Assembly (NCBI RefSeq): GCF_013019105.1
Contig: NZ_BLTE01000001.1
Location: 496,001 to 560,000, forward strand
Length of the DNA stretch: 64,000 nt
Origin: Fundidesulfovibrio magnetotacticus
GTDB lineage: Bacteria; Desulfobacterota; Desulfovibrionia; Desulfovibrionales; Desulfovibrionaceae
Direction: 5' to 3'
This document shows positions 8,361 through 17,333 of this stretch, in pieces. The number at the start of each line of letters is the position of its first letter. Position 1 is the stretch's first letter. A model generated the notes under the pieces. The model did not search any database and was not told where the DNA came from. It saw only the letters and a program-made list of their open reading frames with translations. Both the position numbers and the translations under genes were made by a program.

Positions 8361-9461
8361 ATGCGCATCGCCGTCAGCTGCCGCAGCCTCGAATACCCCT
8401 CCGGGGGGGTGCGGGAATACCTCGTGAGCCTTTTGGACGCCCTCCTGGAACTGGACCGGCGCAACACCTACGTGCTCTTCCATTCCGACGCCCGCTTCCT
8501 GGGCCGCTTCCCGGGGGCCGAGGAGGTCTCGCTGGGCTGCTCCAACCGCCTCGTCTTCGACTGGTTCCGCCTGCCTCCCGCGCTCAAGCGCCACGGCATC
8601 GACCTGGCCTTCTTCCCCTCCTCCAACATGCCCCCCGGCGTGCCCTGCAAGGCCGTGGCCGCCATGATGGACCTGGGCTACTTCCACGGCGAATACCGCA
8701 TGTACCGTCTGGCCGACACGCTCTACATGCGCGTGGCCATGGCCCGCACCGCCCGGCGCGCCGAGCGCCTGCTGGCCATCTCCGGGCACACCAGGCGCGA
8801 GCTGGAAGACATCCTGGGCGTGCCCGGCCACAAGGTGAGCGTGACCCACCTGGCCGCCGACCCCCTCTACCACCGCCCCGTCCCCCCCGAGGCCGTGGCG
8901 GAACTCAAGTCCCGCCTGGGCCTGACGCGTCCCTTCTTCCTTTACACGGGCAACATCTCGCCGCGCAAAAACCTCAAGGGGCTTCTGGAGGCCTTCGCGG
9001 ACGTGAAGGACCGCGCGGACGCCGATCTGGTGGTCACGGGCGGCTCGGGCTGGAGCCAGGATTTCGAGCGGTGGGTCGCCGCCCTTGGCCTGGAGGGCCG
9101 CGTGCGCCGCCTGGGCCACGTGGAGCGCGCGGACATGCCCGCGCTCTACGCCGCCGCTCTGGCCTTCGTCTTTCCCTCGCTCTACGAGGGCTTCGGCCTG
9201 CCCGTGCTGGAGGCCCAGGCCGTGGGGACCCCCGTGGTCTGCTCCACGGCGGCCAGCCTGCCCGAGGTGGCGGGCCAAAGCGCCCTCATGGCCGACCCGG
9301 CCGACCGCCGGGCCATGGCCCAGGCCCTGGCGGACGTGGCCGCCGACCCGGCCCTGCGCGCCCGCCTGAGCGAGGCGGGCCGCGCCAACGCCGCGCGCTT
9401 CTCCTGGCGCGAGACGGCCCGACAGACCCTGGAGGTCTTCGAGGAGGCGCTCAGGGCCTGA
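8361..9461 (+). CDS. Glycosyltransferase family 4
   Basis: This 366-residue GT-B transferase opens with MRIAVSCRSLEYPSGGVREY, the acceptor-side glycine loop. It has TGNISPRKNLKGL at the hinge and FPSLYEGFGLPVLEAQAVGTPVVCSTAASLPEVAG with the E-x7-E motif near residue 275. The ATG at 8,361 is preceded by CCTCC-type sequence rather than a clean ribosome-binding site. The start is chosen because the GT fold begins exactly there. It is the last gene of the polysaccharide locus. The 177 bases before it hold nothing recognisable. Confidence 0.88.
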   Translation: MRIAVSCRSLEYPSGGVREYLVSLLDALLELDRRNTYVLFHSDARFLGRFPGAEEVSLGCSNRLVFDWFRLPPALKRHGIDLAFFPSSNMPPGVPCKAVAAMMDLGYFHGEYRMYRLADTLYMRVAMARTARRAERLLAISGHTRRELEDILGVPGHKVSVTHLAADPLYHRPVPPEAVAELKSRLGLTRPFFLYTGNISPRKNLKGLLEAFADVKDRADADLVVTGGSGWSQDFERWVAALGLEGRVRRLGHVERADMPALYAAALAFVFPSLYEGFGLPVLEAQAVGTPVVCSTAASLPEVAGQSALMADPADRRAMAQALADVAADPALRARLSEAGRANAARFSWRETARQTLEVFEEALRA

Positions 9462-9659
9462 ACCTGCGTCCCGGCCCGGGAGACGCAGCGCGCCCAGACC
9501 GCCCGGGGCCAGATCGAAAGCCTATTTCCCCTACGGGCCCGAGGGGTTGCGCTCGCCATCGGAATATGCAACCCTTCCGGGACGTTTCGCTCATGCGTAG
9601 CATCCCGCATGCGACGCGCCTCTGAAACCGCATCCTTCCAAGCAACGGAGCCTCATCCG

Positions 9660-11621
9660 ATGGATTTGTCGTTCCTGAACGAAATCGTGCTCATTCTCGC
9701 AATGAGCGTGGGCGTCATGTTCGCCTGCCACAAGATCGGCCTGCCCCCGGTGGTGGGCTTCCTTGTCGCGGGCGTGCTCTGCGGTCCGGGCGGGTTCGCC
9801 CTGGTCAAGAACGTGCATCAGGTGGAGATGATCGCGGAGATGGGCGTCGTGCTGCTCCTGTTCTCCATCGGCATGGAGCTTTCGGCCTCGGAGCTGGTGC
9901 GCCTGAAACGTCCGGTCTTCCTGGGCGGGCTCGTGCAAATCGGGCTGACCATCGCCCTCTTCGAGGCCCTTTCCGTGGCGGGCGGCTTCGAATCCAGCCA
10001 GGGCCTCTTCTTCGGGTTCCTGGCCGCGCTCTCCTCCACGGCCATCGTGCTCAAGGAGCTGCAGCGCCGCGCCGAGCTGGAGAGCCCCCACGGCCGCATG
10101 AGCCTGGCCATCCTCATCTTCCAGGACCTGGCCATCGTGCCGCTCATGCTTCTCACGCCCTTCCTGGGCGGCAAGGGGGGCGACCTGGCCAGTTCCCTGG
10201 GCATCATGGCCCTCAAGGGCGTCGGCGTGGTGGGCGTGGTGCTCGTGCTGGCCCGCTACGTGGTGCCGCGCTTCTTCCTCTCGGTGGCCAAGGTGCGCAG
10301 CCGCGAGCTGTTCCTGATGGCCACCATCGTGTTCTGCCTCTCCGTGGCCCTGCTCACGGCCAGCGTGGGGCTCTCGCTTTCGCTGGGCGCGTTCCTGGCC
10401 GGACTCATGCTCTCGGAGTCGGAATACGCCCTCAACGCCCTGGAGGGCGTGCTCCCCTTCAAGGACATCTTCACCAGCCTGTTCTTCGTCTCGGTGGGCA
10501 TGCTGGTGGACGTGGGCTTCATCGCCCACAACCCCGGGCTCGTGCTGGGCGCCGCCCTGGCGGTCATCGTGCTCAAGGCCCTGGCCGCCGGAGGCGCGGT
10601 GATGGCCCTGGGCTACCCCCTGCGCACCGCCGTCGCGGGCGGCCTGGTGCTTGCCCAGGTGGGCGAGTTCTCCTTCGTGCTGGCCAAGGTGGGCATGGAC
10701 ACGGGGCTCCTGGAGGGCGACACCTACCAGCTCTTCCTGGCCTCCAGCGTGATCACCATGGCCGTGACGCCCTGGCTCATCCAGTTGGGGCCGGTGCTGG
10801 CGGCCCGCCTGGGCGGGGCCGCCCCCGCCAACGCCCAGGCCCCCAACGAAAAGACAGCCCTCAAGGACCACCTGATCATCGTGGGTTTCGGCCCCGGCGG
10901 GCAGCGCATCGCCCACGCCGCCAAACGCGCCGGCATCGCCTACTACGTGCTGGAGATGAACATCGACACCGTGCGCCGCGAAAGGGAAAAGGGCGAGCCC
11001 ATCCACTACGGCGACGCCTCCTACCCCGAAGTGCTCCGCCACGCGGGCATCCTGGGCGCGCGCGTGATGGTGGTGGTAATCTCCGACCCCTCCGCCGCCC
11101 GGCGCATGGTCTCCGCCGCCCGGGAGCTCTCGCCCGCCCTGCGCATCGTGGTGCGCACCCGCTTCATGGGCGAGGTGGAGGAACTGCTCGCCCTGGGGGC
11201 CAACGACGTGGTGCCCGAGGAATTCGAGACCTCCATCGAAATCTTCACCCGCGTCCTGGTGGACTACCTCGTGCCCAACCAGACCATCGAACGTTTCATC
11301 CTGGAGGCGCGCGGGGCCAACTACCGCATGCTGCGCACCCCCGCCCTGCCCCAGGACGGCCAGAAGCTCATGACGCCGCAGCTCTCGGGCATGGACCTGG
11401 CCGTGCTCACCGTGGAACAGGGCTCGCGCCTCGACGGCAACACCCTCCAGGAATCCCACCTGCGCCGCGAGCACGGCCTCACCGTCGTCGCCGTGGACCG
11501 CGACGGCGCCATGACCCTCAACCCCGAAGGCTCCTACCGGTTCCAGGCCGGAGACAAGGCCTACGTCTTCAGCCGCCAGGAGGACATCGTGGACAAGGCC
11601 TGGCTCTTCTCCGCCGCCTGA
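9660..11621 (+). CDS. Kef-type cation:proton antiporter (CPA2) with TrkA-N and TrkA-C domains
   Basis: This 653-residue membrane transporter probably exchanges K+ or Na+ for H+ and is gated by nucleotide or thiol ligands. Residues 1-385 contain about 12-13 membrane segments of the Na/H exchanger fold, including ILIFQDLAIVPL, the conserved Q-D pair of KefB/KefC-like proteins. A RCK/TrkA-N domain starts near residue 400 (DHLIIVGFGPGGQRIAHAAKRAG, a Rossmann GxGxxG). A TrkA-C domain closes the protein (LSGMDLAVLTVEQGSRLDGNTLQ... AGDKAYVFSRQED). The ATG at 9,660 has GGAG nine bases upstream. It is a single gene with its own terminator. Confidence 0.92.
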   Translation: MDLSFLNEIVLILAMSVGVMFACHKIGLPPVVGFLVAGVLCGPGGFALVKNVHQVEMIAEMGVVLLLFSIGMELSASELVRLKRPVFLGGLVQIGLTIALFEALSVAGGFESSQGLFFGFLAALSSTAIVLKELQRRAELESPHGRMSLAILIFQDLAIVPLMLLTPFLGGKGGDLASSLGIMALKGVGVVGVVLVLARYVVPRFFLSVAKVRSRELFLMATIVFCLSVALLTASVGLSLSLGAFLAGLMLSESEYALNALEGVLPFKDIFTSLFFVSVGMLVDVGFIAHNPGLVLGAALAVIVLKALAAGGAVMALGYPLRTAVAGGLVLAQVGEFSFVLAKVGMDTGLLEGDTYQLFLASSVITMAVTPWLIQLGPVLAARLGGAAPANAQAPNEKTALKDHLIIVGFGPGGQRIAHAAKRAGIAYYVLEMNIDTVRREREKGEPIHYGDASYPEVLRHAGILGARVMVVVISDPSAARRMVSAARELSPALRIVVRTRFMGEVEELLALGANDVVPEEFETSIEIFTRVLVDYLVPNQTIERFILEARGANYRMLRTPALPQDGQKLMTPQLSGMDLAVLTVEQGSRLDGNTLQESHLRREHGLTVVAVDRDGAMTLNPEGSYRFQAGDKAYVFSRQEDIVDKAWLFSAA

Positions 11622-11650
11622 CGCCCTTTCCCGCCAAGGAACCACGCCAA

Positions 11651-11678
11651 GCCCGGGAGCCGTCTCCCGGGCTTTTTT
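11651..11678 (+). terminator. Rho-independent terminator after the Kef-type gene
   Basis: A 9-bp perfect stem, GCCCGGGAG / CTCCCGGGC, with loop CCGT is followed directly by six T residues, 29 bases past the antiporter stop. Confidence 0.92.
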
Positions 11679-11720
11679 CACCCCTACATTGCACCATTCT
11701 TGAAAAAACATGCCACGATA

Positions 11721-11750
11721 TTGACATGAATTTCAACTTAGTGCTACTTC
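11721..11750 (+). promoter_or_regulatory. Candidate nikA promoter
   Basis: The 120 bases between the terminator and nikA are the most AT-rich in this part of the window. A perfect -35 hexamer TTGACA lies at 11,721-11,726. The -10 candidate TACTTC at 11,745-11,750 is poor. No NikR operator of the GTGTTAC or GTATGA type could be seen. Confidence 0.3.
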
Positions 11751-11797
11751 GTGCCACCTGTTCACAAATCGTATCACCTTCACCACGGGGGAAGTCC

Positions 11798-13378
11798 ATG
11801 GGTTTCCGGTTGCGCGTCGCGCTCATGCTCTGCTGTCTCCTGCTGCCGCTCCAGGCCCTTGCCGCCGGGAACGAGCTGCGTTTCTCCTGGCAGTCCAACT
11901 GCGGGCCGCTCAACCCGCACATGTACTCGCCCAACCAGATGTACGCCCAGAACATGCTCTACGAGCCCCTGGTGAAGTACGCCCGCAACGGCGACATCGT
12001 GCCGTGGCTGGCCGAAAAATGGACCGTCTCCTCCGACGGCAAGACCTACACCTTCACCCTGCGCAAAGGTGTGCGCTTCTCCGACGGCACGCCCTTCGAC
12101 GCCCAGGCCGTGGTGAAAAACTTCGAGGCCGTGCGCGCCAACCTCAAGCGGCACAAGTGGCTCGAACTGGTCAACCAGCTTGATGTCCTCGAAGCCCCCG
12201 CGCCCGACACCTTCGTCATGAAGCTCAAGAGCGCCTACTACCCGGCGCTCCAGGAACTCGCCCTCATCCGCCCCCTGCGCTTCCTCTCCCCCGCCGCCTT
12301 CCCCGACTCCGGCAACACCGCCGACGGCATCAGGAAGCCAGCCGGAACCGGCCCCTGGCTCCTGGTGGAGTCCCGCCTGGGCGAATACGACGCGTTCAAG
12401 CGCAACGACAACTACTGGGGCCCCAAACCCGCCATCGAGAAGATCACCGTGCGCGTCATCACCGACCCCAACTCGCGCCTCACCGCCTACGAAACCGGCG
12501 AGATCGACCTGATCTACGGCTCCGGCGGCCACGCCTCGGGCCAGATCGGCATGGACGCCTACCAACTCCTCGCCAAAGACCCCAAGAACGCCGCCTCAGT
12601 CTCCGGCCCCCTGGGTACCCGCGCCCTGTGCCTCAACTCCGGGCGCGGCCCCACCGCCGAACTTGCCGTGCGCCAGGCCGTGTCCCACGCAGTGGACAAG
12701 GAAGCCCTGGTCAAGGGCGTCTTCCTGGGTGTGGAACAGCGCGCAGACACCCTCTTCGCCCCCTCCATCCCCTACTGCGACCTCAAGCTTCCCCCCTTCG
12801 CCTTCGACCGCGCCAAGGCCGCCAAACTCCTCGACGACGCGGGCTGGAAACTCCCCCAGGGCGGCAAGGTGCGCCAGAAGGACGGCAAGCCCCTGGAAAT
12901 CGACTTCTGCTTCGTTGGCAACGACGCCCTCCAGAAAACCATCGCCGAACTCATGCAGGGCGAACTCGCCAAGGTGGGCATCGCCGTGAAACTCGTCGGC
13001 GAAGAGCAGGACGCCTTCGGCAACCGCCAGAAAGACGGCGACTTCGGTTTCATCTTCAACGACACCTGGGGCCCCCCCTACGAGCCCCACGCCATGGTCG
13101 GCTCCATGCGTTCACCATCCCACGCCGACTACCAGGCCCAGGTCGGACTGCCCATGAAGGCCGACATCGACGCCAAGATCAGCAAGGTCTTCGAAACCAC
13201 CGACATCGCACAACGCCAGGCACTCTACACCGACATCCTGACCACCCTGCACCAGCAGGCCGTCTACCTGCCCCTCACCTACATGACCAACATCATGGTC
13301 CACGGGAAAAAGCTGACAGACAAAGGCTTCGGCCCAACCAAAAGCGAAATCCCCTTTGAGGCCATGGCCTGGAAATGA
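11798..13378 (+). CDS. nikA: Nickel ABC transporter, periplasmic nickel-binding protein
   Basis: This 526-residue SBP family 5 protein captures Ni2+ (probably as a chelate) in the periplasm and passes it to NikBC. A Sec signal peptide MGFRLRVALMLCCLLLPLQALAAG is followed by GPLNPHMYSPNQMYAQNMLYEPLVKY, nearly the NikA family start (CGPLNPH, YEPLVKY). Further NikA-like blocks are SAYYPALQELALIRPLRF, GTGPWLLVESRLGEYD, YETGEIDLIYG, RADTLFAPSIPY and the C-terminal TWGPPYEPHAMVGSMRSPSHADYQAQ. The ATG at 11,798 is preceded by GGGGA. An upstream in-frame ATG would spoil the signal peptide. Codons end mainly in C, unlike nikB. Confidence 0.95.
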   Translation: MGFRLRVALMLCCLLLPLQALAAGNELRFSWQSNCGPLNPHMYSPNQMYAQNMLYEPLVKYARNGDIVPWLAEKWTVSSDGKTYTFTLRKGVRFSDGTPFDAQAVVKNFEAVRANLKRHKWLELVNQLDVLEAPAPDTFVMKLKSAYYPALQELALIRPLRFLSPAAFPDSGNTADGIRKPAGTGPWLLVESRLGEYDAFKRNDNYWGPKPAIEKITVRVITDPNSRLTAYETGEIDLIYGSGGHASGQIGMDAYQLLAKDPKNAASVSGPLGTRALCLNSGRGPTAELAVRQAVSHAVDKEALVKGVFLGVEQRADTLFAPSIPYCDLKLPPFAFDRAKAAKLLDDAGWKLPQGGKVRQKDGKPLEIDFCFVGNDALQKTIAELMQGELAKVGIAVKLVGEEQDAFGNRQKDGDFGFIFNDTWGPPYEPHAMVGSMRSPSHADYQAQVGLPMKADIDAKISKVFETTDIAQRQALYTDILTTLHQQAVYLPLTYMTNIMVHGKKLTDKGFGPTKSEIPFEAMAWK

Positions 13379-13413
13379 CGGTCCGGGACAACGCGACAGG
13401 CAGGTCGGGGGAG

Positions 13414-13830
13414 GAGCCTCCGGCGGCCAGGGCTCTGCCCTGGACCCGGCAGTTGCGGCGCGGGTTTCACCGGCTACGGCGTCGCCGGACGGGCGGCCGT
13501 GGCGCTGCGCGCCAGGGGGTCGGTTCAATGTCTTTGTCTTCGGATTTCATGGGTAATTCCTTGTTCATCGCCGCTTGCGGCGATGGCGGTCCGCCGGGAT
13601 AAGCGCTGCTTTGAGCGCGTTCCCGGCGGGTGTCTGCTGCTGTGCTTTGGGCGTTTCCCGTTCCGGGTCACGCCCAGGGCCACCCGGAACCGGGACACGA
13701 CGGCGTAGCCGGTGAAGCCCGCGAAGCCGTTGCGGGGTCTGGGGGGATCATCCCCCCAGTGGGTCCAGGGCGGAGCCCTGGCGGGAGAGTGCAGAGAGGG
13801 CAGCGCCCTCTCTGCCCGCCGGAGGCAACT
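13414..13830. repeat. Composite repeat mosaic between nikA and nikB
   Basis: A 510-bp gap splits the nik operon. It contains, in order: a minus-oriented module (about 13,414-13,476), a small hairpin GGCGCTGCGCGCC (about 13,500-13,512), an 81-bp core (13,554-13,634), and a plus-oriented module (about 13,706-13,826) with GGGGGGATCATCCCCCC and CCAGGGCGGAGCCCTGG palindromes. The same order, orientation and core recur at 43,558-44,092. No open frame here encodes a recognisable protein. Confidence 0.8.
13554..13634 (+). repeat. 81-bp repeat core, copy 1
   Basis: Identical in length to 43,805-43,885 with only three substitutions. It contains the hairpin ATCGCCGC-TT-GCGGCGAT (13,567-13,584) and a second stem CCGCCGGGA / TCCCGGCGGG enclosing AGCGCT... 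GAGCGC. Two of the three differences between copies fall on paired positions 13,571 and 13,580 and keep the pair (C-G here, T-A in copy 2). This supports a selected fold. Confidence 0.85.
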
Positions 13831-13887
13831 TCCCTAGACGCGACGGTGGCGTCTGCGCGAAACAAACATCAACCCAAAGGATACTTC

Positions 13888-14835
13888 ATGGCACGCTACA
13901 TCCTTGGCCGCCTGGCGATGCTGCCGGTGATCCTGCTGGCGGTGTCGCTGGTGGTGTTTTTGATCCTGCGGATGGCGCCGGGCGATCCTGCTCAGTCGTG
14001 GCTGCGGATATCGCAGATTCCGCCCACGGAGGAGAACCTTGTCATGGCGCGGGAGTTGTTGGGGTTGGACCGGCCGTTGCCGGTGCAGTACGCCCTGTGG
14101 CTGGAGAAGGCGTCGCGTCTTGATTTCGGCCGTTCGTACGTGACGGGCCGCCCCGTGATGGACGAGATCCTGTACTACCTGCCTGCCACGTTGGAGCTGG
14201 CGGGGGCGTCGCTGTTGATCACCATGGGCTTGTCCGTGCCGTTGGGCGTGCTGGCGGCTCTCAGAAAGGACAGGCTGCCGGACCATCTTACGCGGGCCAT
14301 GGCCTTCGCTGGGGTGTCCATCCCCAATTTCTGGTTCGGGTTCCTGCTTGTGTGGCTGTTCTCCATGGAGTTGGGCTGGCTGCCGCCGCTGGGCCGGGGC
14401 GGCTGGGAACGCCTGGTGATGCCCGCGTTCTCGCTGGCGCTCATGTCGCTGGCGGTAAACACGCGGCTTATCCGGGCGAGCATGCTGGAAACCATGCACC
14501 AGCGGTATGTGTTGTATGCGCGGGCGCGAGGCGTTGGCGAGGGCGCGGTGGTGTGGCGCCACATGTTCGTGAACGCGCTTATCCCGATTTTGACGGCAAC
14601 AGGGATGCATGTGGGCGAGCTTCTGGGGGGCGCGGTGGTGGTGGAGAGCGTCTTCTCCTGGCCCGGCGTGGGCCGTTTCGCGGTGGGGAGCATCTTCAAC
14701 AGGGATTTCCCGGTGCTCCAGTGCTTCATGCTGGTGATGACCACCATCTTCGTGGTGTGCAACCTGGCGGTGGACGTGGCCTACGCCGTAGCCGACCCGA
14801 GGATGCGCCTGGGCGGCGCGGGAGGCAGGCCGTGA
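13888..14835 (+). CDS. nikB: Nickel ABC transporter permease NikB
   Basis: This 315-residue inner-membrane permease opens with MARYILGRLAMLPVILLAVSLVVFLILRMAPGDPA, the standard first helix and APGDPA loop of DppB/NikB permeases. About six transmembrane segments follow. The EAA-type coupling loop is ARARGVGEGAVVWRHMFVNALIPILTATG near residue 215. NikB assignment rests on position between nikA and nikC. Many G-ending codons (GCG, GTG, TTG) contrast with nikA. The stop overlaps the nikC GTG start (GTGA). It sits 58 bases after the composite repeat. Confidence 0.92.
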   Translation: MARYILGRLAMLPVILLAVSLVVFLILRMAPGDPAQSWLRISQIPPTEENLVMARELLGLDRPLPVQYALWLEKASRLDFGRSYVTGRPVMDEILYYLPATLELAGASLLITMGLSVPLGVLAALRKDRLPDHLTRAMAFAGVSIPNFWFGFLLVWLFSMELGWLPPLGRGGWERLVMPAFSLALMSLAVNTRLIRASMLETMHQRYVLYARARGVGEGAVVWRHMFVNALIPILTATGMHVGELLGGAVVVESVFSWPGVGRFAVGSIFNRDFPVLQCFMLVMTTIFVVCNLAVDVAYAVADPRMRLGGAGGRP

Positions 14836-15671
14836 GGCGCATGTTGCGGGAGCACAGGCTGGTCGGCCCGGCCCTGGTCATGGTGGCTCTGCTGGCGTGC
14901 ATGGCGCTCTTCGCGCCCTGGATGGCCACGCAGGACCCGGACCTCACGGACATCGCGCGCAAGCTGGAACCGCCGAGTTGGGAGGAGCCCCTGGGCACGG
15001 ACCATCTGGGCCGGTCCATCTGGTCGCGGCTGGTGTACGGCACGCGGGCCTCCATGGGGTCGGTGGCGGTGATCGCGGGGAGCATCCTGGTGCTGGCCTT
15101 CGCGGTGGGCGGGTTGTCGGGCTACGCTGGGGGCTGGGTGGACGGGGCGATCATGCGCGTGTGCGACGTGGTGCTCACGTTTCCCACGTTCATCATGGCC
15201 CTGTTTCTGATCGGGATACTGGGCACGGGGCTGACCAACGTGATCATCGCCATCGTGTTCACGCACTGGGCCTGGTACGCCCGGATGGTGCGCGGCATGG
15301 TGCTGCAGTTGCGCCACCGGGAACACGTGCTGGCTGCGCGGGTGGCGGGCACGTCGGGGGCGATGCTGACGGTGCGCCACATCCTGCCGCCGGTGCTGGC
15401 GCAGATGGCGGTGCTGGCCACGCTGGACATCGGGCATATGATGCTCCACGTGTCGGGGCTTTCGTTCCTGGGGCTTGGGGTGCAGCCGCCCACGCCCGAG
15501 TGGGGGGTGATGATCGGCGACGCGCGCCAGTACATCCGCACCGCTCCGCAGTTGATCCTGTTCCCGGGGCTGATGATCTTTCTTTCGGTGATGGCCTTCA
15601 ACGTGCTGGGCGACGCCCTGCGCGACCACCTGGACCCCAACCTGGCGGGGGAGCACGACCATGGACATTGA
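14832..15671 (+). CDS. nikC: Nickel ABC transporter permease NikC
   Basis: This 279-residue permease of the DppC/NikC/OppC class starts at a GTG overlapping the nikB stop. It shows the LFAPWMATQDP segment, the conserved PLGTDHLGRSIWSRLVYGTRASM region (about residues 55-75), an EAA loop (AARVAGTSGAMLTVRHILPPVLAQM) and the C-terminal SGLSFLGLGVQPPTPEWGVMIGDARQYI signature of the family. Five to six membrane helices. It forms the heterodimeric channel with NikB. An alternative ATG nine bases downstream is possible. Confidence 0.92.
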   Translation: MRRMLREHRLVGPALVMVALLACMALFAPWMATQDPDLTDIARKLEPPSWEEPLGTDHLGRSIWSRLVYGTRASMGSVAVIAGSILVLAFAVGGLSGYAGGWVDGAIMRVCDVVLTFPTFIMALFLIGILGTGLTNVIIAIVFTHWAWYARMVRGMVLQLRHREHVLAARVAGTSGAMLTVRHILPPVLAQMAVLATLDIGHMMLHVSGLSFLGLGVQPPTPEWGVMIGDARQYIRTAPQLILFPGLMIFLSVMAFNVLGDALRDHLDPNLAGEHDHGH

Positions 15672-16485
15672 GCGCCTTCTGGAGATCGAGGAACTGCGCG
15701 TGGAGACCGCTGGGGCCGCACCCCGGGAACTGGTGCGCGGCGTGAGCCTGCACGTGGCCCCGGGCGAGGTGCTGGGGCTGGTGGGCGCTTCGGGATCGGG
15801 CAAGTCCCTGACGTGCCTGTCGGTGATGGACCTGCTGCCCTCGGGGCTTCGCCGGGCGGGGGGCCGCGTGCGCGTGTCCGGGCGGGAGACGGTGCGCCGG
15901 GGCCTGGACGCGGCCATGGTGCTCCAGAACCCTTCGAGCTGCTTCGACCCGGTGATGACCGTCCGGGGGCACTTCAAGGAGACCCTGAAGGCCCAGGGAA
16001 CCGGCTGGGCGCGGGGCGCGGCCCGGGCCGAAGAGTCCCTGGCCGAGGCGGGCTTCGAGGAGCCCGGCGCGATTCTGGGGCTCTATCCCTTCCAGATGAG
16101 CGGGGGCATGCTCCAGCGGGTGGCCGTGGCCCTGGCCATGCTGGGCGGACCGCGCCTGCTCCTGGCCGACGAGCCCACCACGGACCTGGACATGCCCGCC
16201 CAGGCGAAGGTGCTGGACCTCATCGACAGGCTGCGCCGCGCGCGGGGCCTGGGGGTGCTCCTGGTGACGCACGACCTCTCCGTGGTGGCGCGTCTGGCCG
16301 ACCGCGTGGCCGTGATGCAGGACGGACGCCTCGTGGAGACGGGTCCGGTGTCCCGGGTGTTCGAGGCCCCGTCGCACCCCTACGCCCGCACGCTTCTGGC
16401 CGCGCACCTGGAACTGCACGAGGCCTTCGAGGCCCGGTCCGGAACCGAGGCCGGGACAGGCGAGCGGACCGGGGAGGCGGCATGA
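15661..16485 (+). CDS. nikD: Nickel ABC transporter ATP-binding protein NikD
   Basis: This 274-residue ATPase has Walker A GASGSGKSLT at residues 42-51, Q-loop VLQNPSSCFDPVMT, signature MSGGMLQRVAVALAM and Walker B LLLADEPTTDLD. The PSSCFDPVMTV block is characteristic of the NikD branch. It overlaps nikC by 11 bases and ends in a short Glu/Gly/Thr-rich tail. With NikE it forms the ATPase pair. Nickel probably feeds hydrogenase or other Ni enzymes encoded elsewhere. Confidence 0.92.
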   Translation: MDIERLLEIEELRVETAGAAPRELVRGVSLHVAPGEVLGLVGASGSGKSLTCLSVMDLLPSGLRRAGGRVRVSGRETVRRGLDAAMVLQNPSSCFDPVMTVRGHFKETLKAQGTGWARGAARAEESLAEAGFEEPGAILGLYPFQMSGGMLQRVAVALAMLGGPRLLLADEPTTDLDMPAQAKVLDLIDRLRRARGLGVLLVTHDLSVVARLADRVAVMQDGRLVETGPVSRVFEAPSHPYARTLLAAHLELHEAFEARSGTEAGTGERTGEAA

Positions 16486-17249
16486 GCCTCCTGCGACTGG
16501 AAAAGGTGCGCAAGGCCTACCGGCGCGGCGGGCTCTTCGGCGGGGGGGAGGTCCACGAGGTGCTGCGCGGGGTGGACCTGGAGCTGCACCCGGGCGAATG
16601 CCTGGGGCTGGTTGGGCGCAGCGGCTGCGGCAAGTCCACGCTTGGCCGCGTGGTTCTGGGTTTGGAGCGCCCGGACGCCGGGAGCGTGCGCTTCCGGGGG
16701 CGCGAGATCGCCTCGTTGAGGGGCGCGGACTGGCGGGCGTTCCGGCGGCGGGTTCAGGTGGTTTTCCAGAATTTCGTGGGCGCGGTGAACCCGCGCTTGA
16801 CGGCAGGGGAGATCGTGGCCGAGCCGCTGCGCAATTTCGAGGGGCTCGCCGGGGCGGCCCTGGAGCGCCGCGTGGTGGGGCTCCTGGAGATGGTGGGACT
16901 CGAAGCTTCGGACGCGCGCAAGCTGCCCGGGCGCTTCAGCGGCGGCCAGCTTCAGCGGGTGTGCATCGCGCGGGCCGTGGCGCCCGAGCCCGAGGTGCTG
17001 GTGCTGGACGAATCGGTGAGCTCGCTGGACATGCAGGTGCAGGGCCAGATCCTCGACCTCCTGGAGCACCTGGGGCGCGAGCGGGGCCTGGCGTGCCTGT
17101 TCATCTCCCACGACCTGCGGGTGGTCTCGCGGCTGTGCACGCGGCTGGCCGTGATGCAGGAAGGCGTGCTGGAGCACGGCTCCGGGGCGGAGCGGGGCGA
17201 GGCCTACGCGGAGCTGGCCCGGGCGGTGCTGCCCGCGCGCCCTTCCTGA
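16482..17249 (+). CDS. nikE: Nickel ABC transporter ATP-binding protein NikE
   Basis: This 255-residue ATPase starts at an ATG overlapping the nikD stop (ATGA). Walker A GRSGCGKST is at residues 45-53, the Q-loop reads VVFQNFVGAVNPRLT, the signature FSGGQLQRVCIARAV and Walker B VLVLDESVSSLDM. The N-terminal YRRGGLFGGGEVHEVLRGVDL matches the NikE/DppF type. The usual peptide-transporter C-terminal oligopeptide box is missing, as in NikE. It is the last gene of the operon. livG follows after 84 bases without an obvious terminator. Confidence 0.92.
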   Translation: MSLLRLEKVRKAYRRGGLFGGGEVHEVLRGVDLELHPGECLGLVGRSGCGKSTLGRVVLGLERPDAGSVRFRGREIASLRGADWRAFRRRVQVVFQNFVGAVNPRLTAGEIVAEPLRNFEGLAGAALERRVVGLLEMVGLEASDARKLPGRFSGGQLQRVCIARAVAPEPEVLVLDESVSSLDMQVQGQILDLLEHLGRERGLACLFISHDLRVVSRLCTRLAVMQEGVLEHGSGAERGEAYAELARAVLPARPS

Positions 17250-17333
17250 GCCGACCGTCTGACAATCTTGCCAATCCGGGGCCATGCGGGGTACAGGGGC
17301 CGTTCCTATCCCCCCAAGGAGCGTTCATCCCGC

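Noticed and set aside
11679-11797. NikR operator in the nikA promoter
   Set aside because: No GTATGA- or GTGTTAC-type inverted half-sites at the right spacing.
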